Source: Clostridia bacterium UC5.1-2E3
Lineage (GTDB): Bacteria; Bacillota; Clostridia; Lachnospirales; Lachnospiraceae
Reading direction: 5' to 3'
Assembly (NCBI GenBank): GCA_001304875.1
Contig: BBZO01000007.1
Span: forward strand, 1 to 64,000
Length of the DNA: 64,000 nt
Shown: piece by piece, positions 47,982 through 56,745 of the stretch
Numbering within the stretch: the stretch's first letter is position 1
Layout of the letters: every line of letters starts with the position of its first letter
Position numbers and translations under genes: made by a program
The notes under the pieces: generated by a model
What the model saw: only the letters and a program-made list of their open reading frames with translations
Told to the model about the DNA's origin: nothing
The model's database searches: none

Positions 47982-48010
47982 AATATACAGCTTTCATGAA
48001 TTTCTGTCAA
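47982..48010 (-). promoter_or_regulatory. Promoter of the nitrilase-DUF2848-TRAP operon
   Basis: TTGACA (48010-48005), a 17-base spacer and TATATT (47987-47982) on the minus strand, directly before the operator palindrome. Confidence 0.75.
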
Positions 48011-48042
48011 TTTGCATCTTTCACAAAAGCTGTACGCTCATT

Positions 48043-48753
48043 TTAGCTATTTTCACAGTCCTGGGGGCCGAAGCTCATTTTGCGGTGTCTCTCCGCATTC
48101 TTCTCCGTCTCCTCCATGTGGTATTTCATGGCCTGCACGGCGGCCTCCGGATCCCGCTTTTCCATGGCATCCAGAATCGCCTGGTGCTCCTCCAGCGTCG
48201 TCTTCCTCCGCTCCTCGGTGCCCAGAACCGCCTGGGTGGCCATAAAGCGAAACATATCGTAGTAATTGCTCATCAGCTTTATGAGCTCCCGGTTCCGGCT
48301 CATATTGTAGATAAATATATGAAACTCCCGGTCCACCTGGATAAACGCCGTCACGTCGTAATGGGTGAGAAGCTCCTTCTGCCGCTCATGGATCTCCCAA
48401 AGCCGCGAAAGCTCCTTCTCTGTCATGCTCCGCACGGCGTCCTCCACCGCCGACATCTCCAACGCGCTCCTGACGCGTATGAGCTCCCACATATACTGCG
48501 CGTCAAACTCGCGGACCACCGCCCGCTTGTAGGTCTCCATGAGAATCCAGCCGTCCCTGGCCAGAAGCTGCAGCCCTTCCCGGATCGGCGTCCGGCTGAT
48601 GCCCAGCTCCTCCGAGAGCTTCCGCTCATTCATCACGCTCCCCGCCGGGTAGACCCCCGACATAATCCCCTTTTTAATCTCGTTATACACCTGGTACTTA
48701 TAGGCCAACTGTTTTTCCACCATATCGCCGCTGCCAACCCTTTCATTCGTCAA
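48043..48753 (-). CDS. GntR/FadR-family (FCD) transcription regulator, first TRAP operon
   Basis: About 236 residues, intact. Winged helix: YQVYNEIKKGIMSGVYPAG, MNERKLSEELGISRTPIRE (about 40-58), LARDGWI. FCD ligand domain: VRSALEMSAVEDAV, VDREFHIFIYNMS (Asp and His metal ligands) and EEHQAILDAMEKRD plus the last His of AMKYHMEET. I start at TTG 48753 because GGGAGAGG lies 5 bases before it; the Met at 48723 is the alternative. It is transcribed in the same direction as the TRAP operon and probably represses it until an acid ligand binds. Confidence 0.88.
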   Translation of the reverse strand: MTNERVGSGDMVEKQLAYKYQVYNEIKKGIMSGVYPAGSVMNERKLSEELGISRTPIREGLQLLARDGWILMETYKRAVVREFDAQYMWELIRVRSALEMSAVEDAVRSMTEKELSRLWEIHERQKELLTHYDVTAFIQVDREFHIFIYNMSRNRELIKLMSNYYDMFRFMATQAVLGTEERRKTTLEEHQAILDAMEKRDPEAAVQAMKYHMEETEKNAERHRKMSFGPQDCENS

Positions 48754-48790
48754 AAAGCCTCTCCCGCAGGGAAGAAGCTCTTCTATGAAA

Positions 48791-48819
48791 ATGCTAACAC
48801 ACGCGCCGGGCAACGTCAA
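48791..48819 (-). promoter_or_regulatory. Promoter of the first GntR regulator
   Basis: TTGACG (48819-48814), a 17-base spacer and TAGCAT (48796-48791) on the minus strand, about 31 bases before the TTG start. Confidence 0.6.
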
Positions 48820-48873
48820 GAAATTTTGCGAAACCCGGACAAATATGATACACTGGACACAAGAGGTGATTGT

Positions 48874-49605
48874 ATGTCTAAAAAACTGTTCTCGTCACCG
48901 GGGCATCCCGGGGCATCGGCAAAGCGATTGCCGTAAAATACGCCAAAAAGGGCTGCAATGTGGCCGTCAACTGCATCCACAGCGAGGAGCGCCTGGCACA
49001 GACCCGGCGCGAGATTGAATCCTACCAGACGGAATGTCTGGCCTTTCTCGGGGACATGGGGGAATCCCGCGGACTGCCAGGCCCTTTTCAAAAAAATCCG
49101 CAAGCAGTTCGGAGGCGTGGACGTTCTCGTAAACAACGCTGGCATCTCCTACATCGGCCTTCTCCAGGACATGACCTCCGACGACTGGGACCGGATCGTC
49201 CGCACGAACCTGACCTCCGTCTTCAACTGCTGCCGTCTGGCCATCCCCTACATGGTGGAGAAAAAATGCGGCAAAATCATCAATATCTCCTCCGTCTGGG
49301 GCGTCGCCGGCGCCTCCTGCGAGGTGGCCTACTCCGCCACCAAGGGCGGCATCAACGCCTTCACGAAGGCGCTGGCAAAGGAGCTGGCCCCCAGCGGCAT
49401 CCAGGTCAACGCCATCGCCTGCGGCGCCATCGACACGGAGATGAACCATTTTCTGAACCAGGAGGAACTCATCGATCTGATCGACGAGATCCCCGCCGGC
49501 CGTCTGGGAAAAGCCGAGGAGGTGGCGGATCTGGCCTACCACCTGGGCTACAAGGACTCCTATCTCACCGGCCAGGTGATCGGGCTGGACGGCGGCTGGA
49601 TCTGA
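48874..49605 (+). CDS. Short-chain dehydrogenase, FabG-like (two frame breaks)
   Basis: About 243 residues. Cofactor motif VLVTGASRGIGKAIA (one A missing near 48886), VLVNNAGISYIGLL, catalytic Ser in INISSVWGV, YSATKGG with the Tyr-x3-Lys, and GQVIGLDGGWI at the end. Near 49075 the sequence has one base too many (TCCCGCGG for TCCGCGG), the clearest insertion in the window; the loss and the gain cancel in length. Transcribed away from the GntR gene. It may be the reductase 3-oxoacyl-ACP type or a sugar-alcohol dehydrogenase; context does not decide. Confidence 0.85.
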
Positions 49606-49720
49606 CTTAAGAACCGGGAGACATATTTTTGTCTGAATTGGTAATAATTTCCAAATTTTTGCGTTTATATTAATGGAGGATAAATTTTCCCTTTAATATA
49701 CACAGAAAGGAGGAAGACCC

Positions 49721-50157
49721 ATGCGAGAATTGGCCGTACATTATTGCCCGGAGTGCGGCTTCTATGCATTTTACCAGCTCAGCCGCAACGCCGTATGCCC
49801 CAGGTGCGCCAGAAAAATGACGCCCCTGGACATGCGTTACCAGGACTTCATGGACTTAGACTGCGCCCAGCGGGACGAGCTTCTGTCCCGCAAGCTCATC
49901 GAGCAGAGTCCGCTGGTAGCCCGCCTGCTGAAGCCGCACCGCGAGAACAACACCCGCGAGATCATTGCAAACCTGATCGCCGTCATCGGGAGATGGAAAA
50001 GGAGCTCCGGCAGCTGGAGGCCGAGAACAAGAAGCAGAAGGACACGGTCGAATGGATGCACAGGATGATATGGGACATGGTAAAGAAACAGCGGCTCACC
50101 GCCGGGCCTCAGAGCGAGGCAGAGGCAGACGGAGCCGGAACAGACCCGTCAGACTAA
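49721..50157 (+). CDS. Zinc-ribbon and coiled-coil protein, uncharacterised (one frame break)
   Basis: About 145 residues. A zinc ribbon at the N-terminus (YCPECGFYAFYQLSRNAVCPRC, Cys pairs at about residues 9/12 and 27/30), a helical middle (SRKLIEQSPLVARLLKPHRE), and a coiled coil (EMEKELRQLEAENKKQKDTVEWM). One G is missing near 49988. AAAGGAGGAAG lies before the ATG. The same general architecture occurs as lineage-specific genes in Lachnospiraceae; no function is known to me. It may bind nucleic acid or act as an adaptor. Confidence 0.7.
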
Positions 50158-50196
50158 ATTCCAGATAACCGGGCCCTGCGAAAAACCCGGAAAAAC

Positions 50197-50242
50197 GAGA
50201 GTGCCGCCGGCGCATCCGCTCCAGGAATCCGGCTGCACTCTC
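50197..50242 (-). terminator. Terminator after the 48-residue coiled-coil gene
   Basis: GAGAGTGCAGCCGG pairs with CCGGCGGCACTCTC, followed by GTTTTTCC on the minus strand. Also closes the convergent zinc-ribbon gene. Confidence 0.78.
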
Positions 50243-50282
50243 CATTTCTATTATTCTGTCATATTAATATTTTAGTCAAATT

Positions 50283-50429
50283 TCACCGAACCTCCTCGAG
50301 AACAAAACGCCCGATCATCCGGTTCAGCGAATCCCGCATCTGAGAAACAATTTTAAGAAGCATTTCCCGCTCCTCCCTAAGTCTCTCGATCTCGAGTTCC
50401 AGAGCCTTCAGACGTTCCGAATCGCTCAT
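50283..50429 (-). CDS. 48-residue coiled-coil protein
   Basis: Frame of 48 codons and a stop, with AAAGGGGAGAG 8 bases before the ATG and a good terminator after it. It starts MSDSERLKALELEIERLR and continues with heptad-like EEREMLLKIVSQMRDSLNRM and a short tail FVLEEVR. All helix and charge, no Cys, no membrane part. No family recognised. The clean bounds and ribosome site support a real small gene; it may pair with the coiled coil of the zinc-ribbon protein next door. Confidence 0.65.
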   Translation of the reverse strand: MSDSERLKALELEIERLREEREMLLKIVSQMRDSLNRMIGRFVLEEVR

Positions 50430-50576
50430 CCAAGCTCTCCCCTTTCTTTTGTTTTATACGACATAATTATACGCCTGTCCTGTATAAAAATGAAGGCAGT
50501 TTCGAGCGCAAGTTTCGACACCGCTCGACATCCGGGAACGTTTTTAACAAGAAAAGTCAAATTTTTTCAAAAAATA

Positions 50577-50604
50577 TTGACTCGGAGCGGCAAACTTATA
50601 TAAT
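50577..50604 (+). promoter_or_regulatory. Promoter of the 210-residue hypothetical gene
   Basis: TTGACT (50577-50582), a 16-base spacer and a perfect TATAAT (50599-50604); GGAGGAGG and the ATG at 50642 follow. Confidence 0.7.
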
Positions 50605-50641
50605 TGATTTTATGAATAAAAACACAGGAGGAGGCCCAGGC

Positions 50642-51274
50642 ATGAATCCCGTTTTCGACGAATCATTTTTCCAGGATCTGCTCTGGAAATCACCGTGGGT
50701 GACCGACCGTGAGGAATACATTCTCTCCACACTCTGCGGCATGCTGGACGATGCGCCCGAGCTGGGCGACAGCGAGGAGTTTATCTCCTGCTTCGACAAT
50801 GCCCTTCTGATCTTCGCCGTCTTCCGCGGCCGCTGGGATTACGACACCAACCGAAAACTCATATACAACCGGCAGGTGCGCGACATGCTGCTCCGCTACC
50901 GCAGCGACGGCCTGGATTTTCTGAAAAGCCTGATCTACGAGGTGAAAAACGGCGTGCTGATGCGCCAGGCATTCCCCATCACCTCCAACCCGCTCAATCT
51001 GGAGCTTCTGGATATCATCCGCTTAAACGATGCCGAAGCCTGCCCGCCCCAGATCCTAGACCACCTGATCGCCAACGGCATCTTCGACGACAAATGGCGC
51101 CGCAGCGTCTCCCGCGACATCCACTCCGTGCGCCAGGGCCGGAAGGACTGGGAGTGGTTCTACACAAGGTACAAAGACGCCCCCAAAAAGTACGAACCCT
51201 GCTTCGACGATCCGGTAGTGCGGACGGTGTGGAGGGCGTTTCGGAAGTTTCGGAAGAGTGGGGGGAAGGGGTGA
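50642..51274 (+). CDS. Uncharacterised soluble protein
   Basis: An intact frame of 210 residues from the Met behind GGAGGAGG at 50629-50636 (the frame is open ten codons further up). It begins MNPVFDESFFQDLLWKSPW; rich in Asp, Leu, Trp and Arg, mostly helical by appearance, with no signal peptide, membrane part or Cys cluster. It has FRGRWDYDTNRKLIYNR near 70 and a basic tail. I do not recognise the family. It has its own strong promoter. Confidence 0.65.
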   Translation: MNPVFDESFFQDLLWKSPWVTDREEYILSTLCGMLDDAPELGDSEEFISCFDNALLIFAVFRGRWDYDTNRKLIYNRQVRDMLLRYRSDGLDFLKSLIYEVKNGVLMRQAFPITSNPLNLELLDIIRLNDAEACPPQILDHLIANGIFDDKWRRSVSRDIHSVRQGRKDWEWFYTRYKDAPKKYEPCFDDPVVRTVWRAFRKFRKSGGKG

Positions 51275-51288
51275 GATGGGGATAGAGA

Positions 51289-52056
51289 TCAGAACCCGAT
51301 CAGCGCCCCTCCGTCCACTGCCAGACAGGTCCCTGTCACAAACGCCGCCGCATCCGATGCCAGATAAAGAGCCGCCCAGCCGATATCCTCGGGCTGGCCG
51401 AACCGGCGCATAGGTGTCCGTGCCAGGATCCTGGCCTCCCGCTCCGGGTCGTCCTGGTTGGAATATTTAAGCATTGGTGTATCCGTCCAGCCCGGAGCGA
51501 TGGCATTAAACCGGATTCCCCTGCAGGACAGGTCCTCCGTGAAGGAGCGCATCACTCCCAAAATCCCAGCCTTGGCGGCAGAATAGGGAAGCACGCCCGA
51601 TATTCCGAGAAATCCTGTCATTGAGGAAATAAAAATCACACTGCCGCCGCCAGTTCTCAGCATGTACGGACAAACCGCTTTTGTCAGCTGATAGGCCGCC
51701 TTGATATGGACATTTAAAATCTGGTCGAAATCCTCCATGGTGAACTCCAGAGACTTTTTCTTAATCTGAATCCCCGCGTTATTAATCAGTATATCGATGG
51801 TTCCGAAGGTCTTTTCCACCGACGCAACCATTTCTTCGATTTTATCAAATTCCGTGATGTCAAAACATATTTTGTGCGCCCGCTCCCCGATCTCGTCACA
51901 GGCCGTATCCAGTTCTTTTTCTCTTCTCCCCAACAAAATCACCTGCGCACCGGCGGATGCCAGGCACCGGGCCATGGCAAATCCCAGCCCGGTGCCGCCG
52001 CCTGTGATCAGAGCATTTTTCCCCGTCAGGTCGAAGGCTTCTACATATGACTTCAT
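51289..52056 (-). CDS. Short-chain dehydrogenase of the second TRAP operon
   Basis: An intact protein of 255 residues. Cofactor motif ALITGGGTGLGFAMA (about 15), ILINNAGIQIKKK, catalytic Ser in IFISSMTGF, YSAAKAG (Tyr-x3-Lys) and AIAPGWTDTPM. Similar to gluconate 5-dehydrogenase/3-oxoacyl reductase-type SDRs; RREKELD after the NAD loop hints at NADP or NAD choice that cannot be settled here. Start ATG 52056 with TAGGAGGA, 10 bases after the second dctM. It probably oxidises the hydroxy acid or sugar acid brought in by that transporter. Confidence 0.88.
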   Translation of the reverse strand: MKSYVEAFDLTGKNALITGGGTGLGFAMARCLASAGAQVILLGRREKELDTACDEIGERAHKICFDITEFDKIEEMVASVEKTFGTIDILINNAGIQIKKKSLEFTMEDFDQILNVHIKAAYQLTKAVCPYMLRTGGGSVIFISSMTGFLGISGVLPYSAAKAGILGVMRSFTEDLSCRGIRFNAIAPGWTDTPMLKYSNQDDPEREARILARTPMRRFGQPEDIGWAALYLASDAAAFVTGTCLAVDGGALIGF

Positions 52057-52066
52057 TACAATCCTC

Positions 52067-53344
52067 CTACATAATTCCCAGCACACAGGTCGTGATCTGC
52101 GGAATGAATAACAGCACCAGCTCCATCAGAATGAAATACCCGCACACCAGGAAAATATCCGGGAATGTGTCCGACACCTCCAGCCCCAGCGTCTTGCAGG
52201 AGGTAAACAGGCAGGTCGCCATGGGCGGCGTACAGGCGCCGATGCAGATGGCGATGGCCACCAGAATCCCGAAATGGTACGGATTCATTCCCAGCCCAGC
52301 CACGATCGGAAGCAAAATCGGAGAAAGCACCACGACAATACTGTTGCCCTCCATAAACGTTCCCAGGAAAATCAGCAGCGCCACAACCATCAGATACACC
52401 ACCATGGGCACCTGGCTGATTCCAAGAATTAGGGATGCCAGCGCCGTCGTGATGTTCTGCGATGTCATAATCCATCCAAACGGGGCAGCAGCAGCGATGA
52501 TAATCATGATCGAGGCAATCGATTTCGAGCTCTCAATGGCAACCGCAAAAAACTTTTTAAGGTCCAGCTCACGGTAAACCACCACCGCCAGAAACGCCGC
52601 ATACACAGTGGCCAGAACCGCCGATTCCGTGGGCGTCGCAATCCCCGAAAGCACACCGCCCAGAATGATAATCGGCATGATCAGAGGCGGAACCGCATCC
52701 AGGACAATTTTCATTTTTTCACTGCCGCTGTAGCGGGCGTGCTCCTGCCCTTCCCCGTACCCGCGCCGTTTGCAGATCACAGTATTTAGCAGAATGAACC
52801 CCGCCACGCACATAAAACCAGGAATAAAGCCGCACATCAGCATATCGCCGATGGACAGATTGGTGGCCACGGCAAACAGAACAAGTGTGATGCTGGGCGG
52901 AATAATGCCTCCCAGAGTTCCCGACGCCGCCAGAATGGACGCCGTGTAGCCCTTCCCGTAGCCCCTGGCGACCATCTCCGGCCCCACAATGGAGCCGATG
53001 GCCGCCGTCGTGGCTACTCCAGATCCGGAAACACAGCCGAAAAATCCACACGCCCCAATGCCAGCGGCTCCAAAACCGCCGGGAATGCGGTTCAAGAGGA
53101 GGTTGGCCAGCCGCATCAGCCGGGGCGTGCTGCCGTAGGCCATCAGATTTCCGGAGAATATGAAAAGGGGCATGGCCAGAAACGTGAACGAGCCGATTCC
53201 GTCAACCATTCTCTGTGAAATAATAACAAGCGGTATCGTGTCGGCCGACATAAGGAAAAGCAGGCACGCTCCCAACACTGCAAATCCCACCGGAATACCG
53301 ATAAGAAGAAATACCAGCATTGAGATAAATAAAATCGCGATCAT
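52067..53344 (-). CDS. dctM: TRAP transporter large permease DctM, second system
   Basis: An intact 425-residue permease with about twelve membrane helices. GIPVGFAVLGACLLFL start, FGCVSGSGVATTAAIGSIV, LGGIIPPSITLVLF, GVLSGIATPTESAV and CIGACTPPMATCLF are the DctM signatures. Overlaps the DctQ stop by 4 bases. Confidence 0.94.
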   Translation of the reverse strand: MIAILFISMLVFLLIGIPVGFAVLGACLLFLMSADTIPLVIISQRMVDGIGSFTFLAMPLFIFSGNLMAYGSTPRLMRLANLLLNRIPGGFGAAGIGACGFFGCVSGSGVATTAAIGSIVGPEMVARGYGKGYTASILAASGTLGGIIPPSITLVLFAVATNLSIGDMLMCGFIPGFMCVAGFILLNTVICKRRGYGEGQEHARYSGSEKMKIVLDAVPPLIMPIIILGGVLSGIATPTESAVLATVYAAFLAVVVYRELDLKKFFAVAIESSKSIASIMIIIAAAAPFGWIMTSQNITTALASLILGISQVPMVVYLMVVALLIFLGTFMEGNSIVVVLSPILLPIVAGLGMNPYHFGILVAIAICIGACTPPMATCLFTSCKTLGLEVSDTFPDIFLVCGYFILMELVLLFIPQITTCVLGIM

Positions 53345-53828
53345 CTGTCCACATCCCCCTTTCTGCAAACTTGTGATATATGTACGCCCGCCCGGATCAC
53401 AAAAAACAGGATCATAAGCATGGCGCAGAAAAATAACGACGAGTACAGTACCGCCACAGGGATCTTCGCCCCCGCAGCAATATTGTTGAGATTGATCTTC
53501 ACAATCGCCCATGTATTCTTACAGAGAATCACAGTAAATGCAGCACAGGCAAGCTGACAGATAATCTCCAGAAACTCCTGCATCCGCAGCGGCAGAAGCT
53601 TCACAAAAAATCAATCCGTATATTGGACTCCTCCAACACATTGATGGACGCGCCCAGAAATACCAGCCAGACCATCATGTATATGGAAATCTCCTCCGCC
53701 CAGGCAAAGGTTCCATGAAACACAAAACGATTGACCACCTGGGCAAACACCACCGCGGTTATGGCGATCAGCAGAATCGCACAGAGAATTTCCAGAAATT
53801 TTCTGAACCGCTCCAAAAATACATTCAT
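53341..53828 (-). CDS. dctQ: TRAP transporter small permease DctQ, second system (one frame break)
   Basis: About 162 residues with four membrane helices: ILCAILLIAITAVVFAQVVNRFVF, FAWAEEISIYMMVWLVFLGAS, then LLPLRMQEFLEIICQLACA after a break near 53610. Length and motifs are those of DctQ. The start at 53828 lies 31 bases after the binding-protein stop. Confidence 0.88.
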
Positions 53829-53859
53829 ACGACACCTCTTCACCTTTCCAGCTCAGACA

Positions 53860-54968
53860 TCAGTTCATATACTGCTGTCCCAGTTTGATCAGCTCATCGC
53901 CGCAGCTCTCGATATATTTATCATAAATCGGCTGCATAACCTCTTTAAACGCCTCTTTATCCACCTCATTGACAACGACTCCGGCTTCCTCAAACTTTGC
54001 AATCAGCTCCTCATCCTGGGCATCCATCAGCTCACGGCAGTATCTGCTGCCCTCCGCCGCAGCATTCTGAAACGCCTCCTGCTGCTCCGGCGTCAAGGCA
54101 TCCCAGAATGCCGGATTCACCACCAGAACCGCCGTATTATAAATGTGACCCGACAGGGAAAGGTACTTCTGCACCTCATAGAATTTATTCGCCTCGATCA
54201 TAGCCAGCGGATTCTCCTGTCCGTCCACGGTTCCCTGCTGGAGCGCCGTGAACACCTCTGTCAGCGCCATGGGAACAGCTGTCGCCCCCAGGGTGTCAAA
54301 CATCTGCATGCGGTACTCGCCCTGGTAGGAGCGGAATTTGATCCCCTTCATGTCCTCCGGCGTGTTAATGGGCCGGATATTGTTGGTGAAATGCCTGAAC
54401 CCCGACTCCCAGAAATTGATCACCGTCACGCCGGTGGCATCGATAATCTCCTTGCAGCGGTCACCGAACGCTCCGTCATAGGCGGCCCGCGCCTCCTCCT
54501 TCGTCGAGAAGAAAACGGCATCTCGTCGATCGCAATGCGCTCGTCGAGGCCCTGCCAGAATCCCATTCCCGTAAACAGCGTAGCCGGCACCGTTCCAAGC
54601 ATAACCTGCTGAACCACCTCGTTATCGCCGCCCAGCACACCGTTCGGCATAATCTCGATGGTAATTCCACTGTCCGGGTCCTCGTCCAGAATCTGCTTCA
54701 TATGCTCCAGAGCAATGTGCCCCGGCCATGTGGTGCCGTTTCCATGAGCGATCTGCACCACTGCCTTATCACCCGCAGGCACTCCGTTTTCCCCCGCACC
54801 TGCCGCTCCGTTTCCACCTGCAGTATCTGCCGTATCCGCACCGCCGGACACATCCGCCTCCTTTGCCGCACTCCCCCCGGAGCTCTCCCCCTGCGAAGAA
54901 CAGCCTGCCAAAGCCGCAGCCGCCAGTACCGCCGTGGACGCCGCCAATACCATCAGTTTTTTCCTCAT
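53860..54968 (-). CDS. dctP: TRAP transporter binding protein DctP, second system (one frame break)
   Basis: About 369 residues. Lipoprotein signal ending in ALAGC (about residue 22), a Gly/Ala/Ser linker, then AVVQIAHGNGTTWPGHIALEH, IEIMPNGVLGGDNEVVQQV, the Arg regions SGFRHFTNN and KFRSYQ, and FTALQQGTVDGQENP. One T is missing near 54515 (CCGTTTTCTTC for CCGTTTTTCTTC). First gene of the second TRAP operon, behind a palindromic operator. Confidence 0.92.
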
Positions 54969-55033
54969 AAATAACTCCTCCTTTTAAATTTTCATGCGAG
55001 AGCGAAAACAAATTGTATCCCCGCTCTTCTTTT

Positions 55034-55049
55034 AACTAACATGTTAGTT
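55034..55049. promoter_or_regulatory. GntR-type operator of the second TRAP operon
   Basis: The perfect 16-base palindrome AACTAACATGTTAGTT, 66 bases before the dctP start. A TTGACA (minus strand, 55067-55062) lies 12 bases upstream of it, so the palindrome covers the -10 and start-site region, though no clear -10 can be chosen. Confidence 0.68.
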
Positions 55050-55185
55050 ATAATATTAGCATGTCAATCACCGAAAAGTCAATGACATTTCTTGTGCATT
55101 TCATCTATTAACATTTCTTTTTCAGAGGGGAAATCTATAGAAATAACAAGGCTCTCTCCCGTTTTCGGAAGAGAACCTTTTTTGA

Positions 55186-55881
55186 CTAAAATATAGAATC
55201 TTTTAATTGCCTGTCAGAAGACATTCCCGAGAAATAATCCGGATAGCGTTCCAGCATAGCCTGCTGCTGCAGACCAAATTTCTCTGTATGGATCACCATC
55301 TGCCTTTTAATCAGCGGAACGTCCCGTTCCCGCATAGCGGCGACAATCTGCCGGTGCTCCTCGATCGCCTCTGTCTGCGCTGTCTGCTCCGACATGATCA
55401 GCATACGCATCCGGTCATAATGACAGTTTACATTGGCAATCGTCTCCCAGCTCAAAAGCTGTTCCGCAATCTCGAAAATGCGCCGGTGGAACTCGTAATC
55501 GCTCTCAAAAAACGACCGGAACATCCCCCTGCCGCTGAAATTCGCCTGCCGTTCAATACTTTTTTCCAGACTTTCCAGATCGCGCAGGGAACAGTTCTTC
55601 ATAAACTCATCAATCACCGCCACCTCCAGGCTTTTCCTTATGAACCACTCCTGCTGAATGCGCTTTAAGTCGATCCGTGAGACCATCGTTTTACTCTGAG
55701 GGAATACATCCACAAGCCCCTCCTTATTGAGTCTCACGATCGCCTCCCTGGCCGGCGTCCGGCTGACTTCATACCTGGTCGCCACCTCCTGCGTAGAGAG
55801 AACCGTCCCCGGTTTCAGAGTTAAAAATATAATGTCCTGCCTCAGTTTTCTATATGCCAGTTTATTCAACGCTTCCGCCAT
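55186..55881 (-). CDS. GntR-family (FCD) transcription regulator, second TRAP operon
   Basis: An intact 231-residue regulator. Winged helix: LAYRKLRQDIIFLTLKPG and STQEVATRYEVSRTPAREAI; FCD domain: IRKSLEVAVIDEFM, SDYEFHRRIFEIA (Asp/His metal ligands), EEHRQIVAAMRERD and a final His in RQMVIHTEKFG. It lies upstream of, and in the same direction as, the second TRAP operon, so it most likely controls that operon through the palindrome at 55034. Confidence 0.9.
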   Translation of the reverse strand: MAEALNKLAYRKLRQDIIFLTLKPGTVLSTQEVATRYEVSRTPAREAIVRLNKEGLVDVFPQSKTMVSRIDLKRIQQEWFIRKSLEVAVIDEFMKNCSLRDLESLEKSIERQANFSGRGMFRSFFESDYEFHRRIFEIAEQLLSWETIANVNCHYDRMRMLIMSEQTAQTEAIEEHRQIVAAMRERDVPLIKRQMVIHTEKFGLQQQAMLERYPDYFSGMSSDRQLKDSIF

Positions 55882-56056
55882 GTTATCCTCCGCACATTAT
55901 CCTCCGGCTCTGCCGGATATCCATAAGAGAAAGTATAACATCTGGGGCGGGAAAGCGCAAATGAATTAGGATGGCTCCATCTCAGACTTTTTTAGTCTCC
56001 TTGGGGTTCACATTTCATCTCTCATTTTTATAAACTTAATTTTTATCATTTTTTCC

Positions 56057-56085
56057 TTGAAATACAGTAATTTTTTTAGTACAAT
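56057..56085 (+). promoter_or_regulatory. Promoter of the thioesterase gene
   Basis: TTGAAA (56057-56062), a 17-base spacer and TACAAT (56080-56085) in an AT-rich region; AAAGGAGA precedes the ATG at 56154. Confidence 0.6.
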
Positions 56086-56153
56086 CAACATAATCACAAA
56101 AAATATTACATTTATCCCCATCAACATTACACCAATCACAAAGGAGACAAGGT

Positions 56154-56615
56154 ATGGAAATGAAACCCGAACAGAGACCCATGAAACACGTGGCGGACTC
56201 CGCCGTTATCCAGACCCAGATCGTACTCAGCAGCCACATCAACGGCGCCGGCCGCCTGTTCGGCGGTCAGCTCATGGAGTGGATCGACATCGTGGCTGGC
56301 GTCGTAGCCCGCAGACACTCCCACTGCAACCAGACCACCGCGTCCGTGGACAGCCTTCAATTCAAAGAGGCCGTGCGTCTGAACGACACCCTCATTCTGG
56401 AAGGCAAAATCACCTACGTGGGCCGGACCTCCATGGAGGTCCAGGTGGACAGCTTCGTGGAAGCCCTGGACGGCACACGCAAGCTGGTGAACACCGCATT
56501 TTTTGTTATGGTCGCGCTGGACGCCAACGATCACCCGGTGACCGTTCCCGGCCTCATTGTGGAGACCGAGGAGGAAAAGGCTGCCTGGGCGGCTGGGAGA
56601 GACGGAATGAACTGA
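56154..56615 (+). CDS. Acyl-CoA thioesterase, hotdog fold
   Basis: An intact 153-residue single-domain thioesterase of the YciA/BFIT kind. Core HINGAGRLFGGQLMEWIDIVAG (about residues 28-49) carries the catalytic region of the hotdog helix, followed by VDSLQFKEAVRLNDTLILEG and VNTAFFVMVALD. Hydrolyses acyl-CoA; chain length is not predictable. It stands alone between terminators. Confidence 0.92.
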   Translation: MEMKPEQRPMKHVADSAVIQTQIVLSSHINGAGRLFGGQLMEWIDIVAGVVARRHSHCNQTTASVDSLQFKEAVRLNDTLILEGKITYVGRTSMEVQVDSFVEALDGTRKLVNTAFFVMVALDANDHPVTVPGLIVETEEEKAAWAAGRDGMN

Positions 56616-56663
56616 GGAAGCAGCGGCGGGTGGAGAATTTTTAACTGAACAATAAAATTATAA

Positions 56664-56696
56664 ATCCCTGTCACCGGTTTGATAGGTGGCAGGGAT
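56664..56696. terminator. Terminator between the thioesterase and glycosyltransferase genes
   Basis: ATCCCTGTCACC pairs with GGTGGCAGGGAT around a 9-base loop. The trailing T-run is poor on either strand, so efficiency is uncertain. It separates convergent genes. Confidence 0.6.
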
Positions 56697-56745
56697 AAGC
56701 TTCTGTAATTAAATTTAAGAATCCTCTACTATTGTGATAAATATC

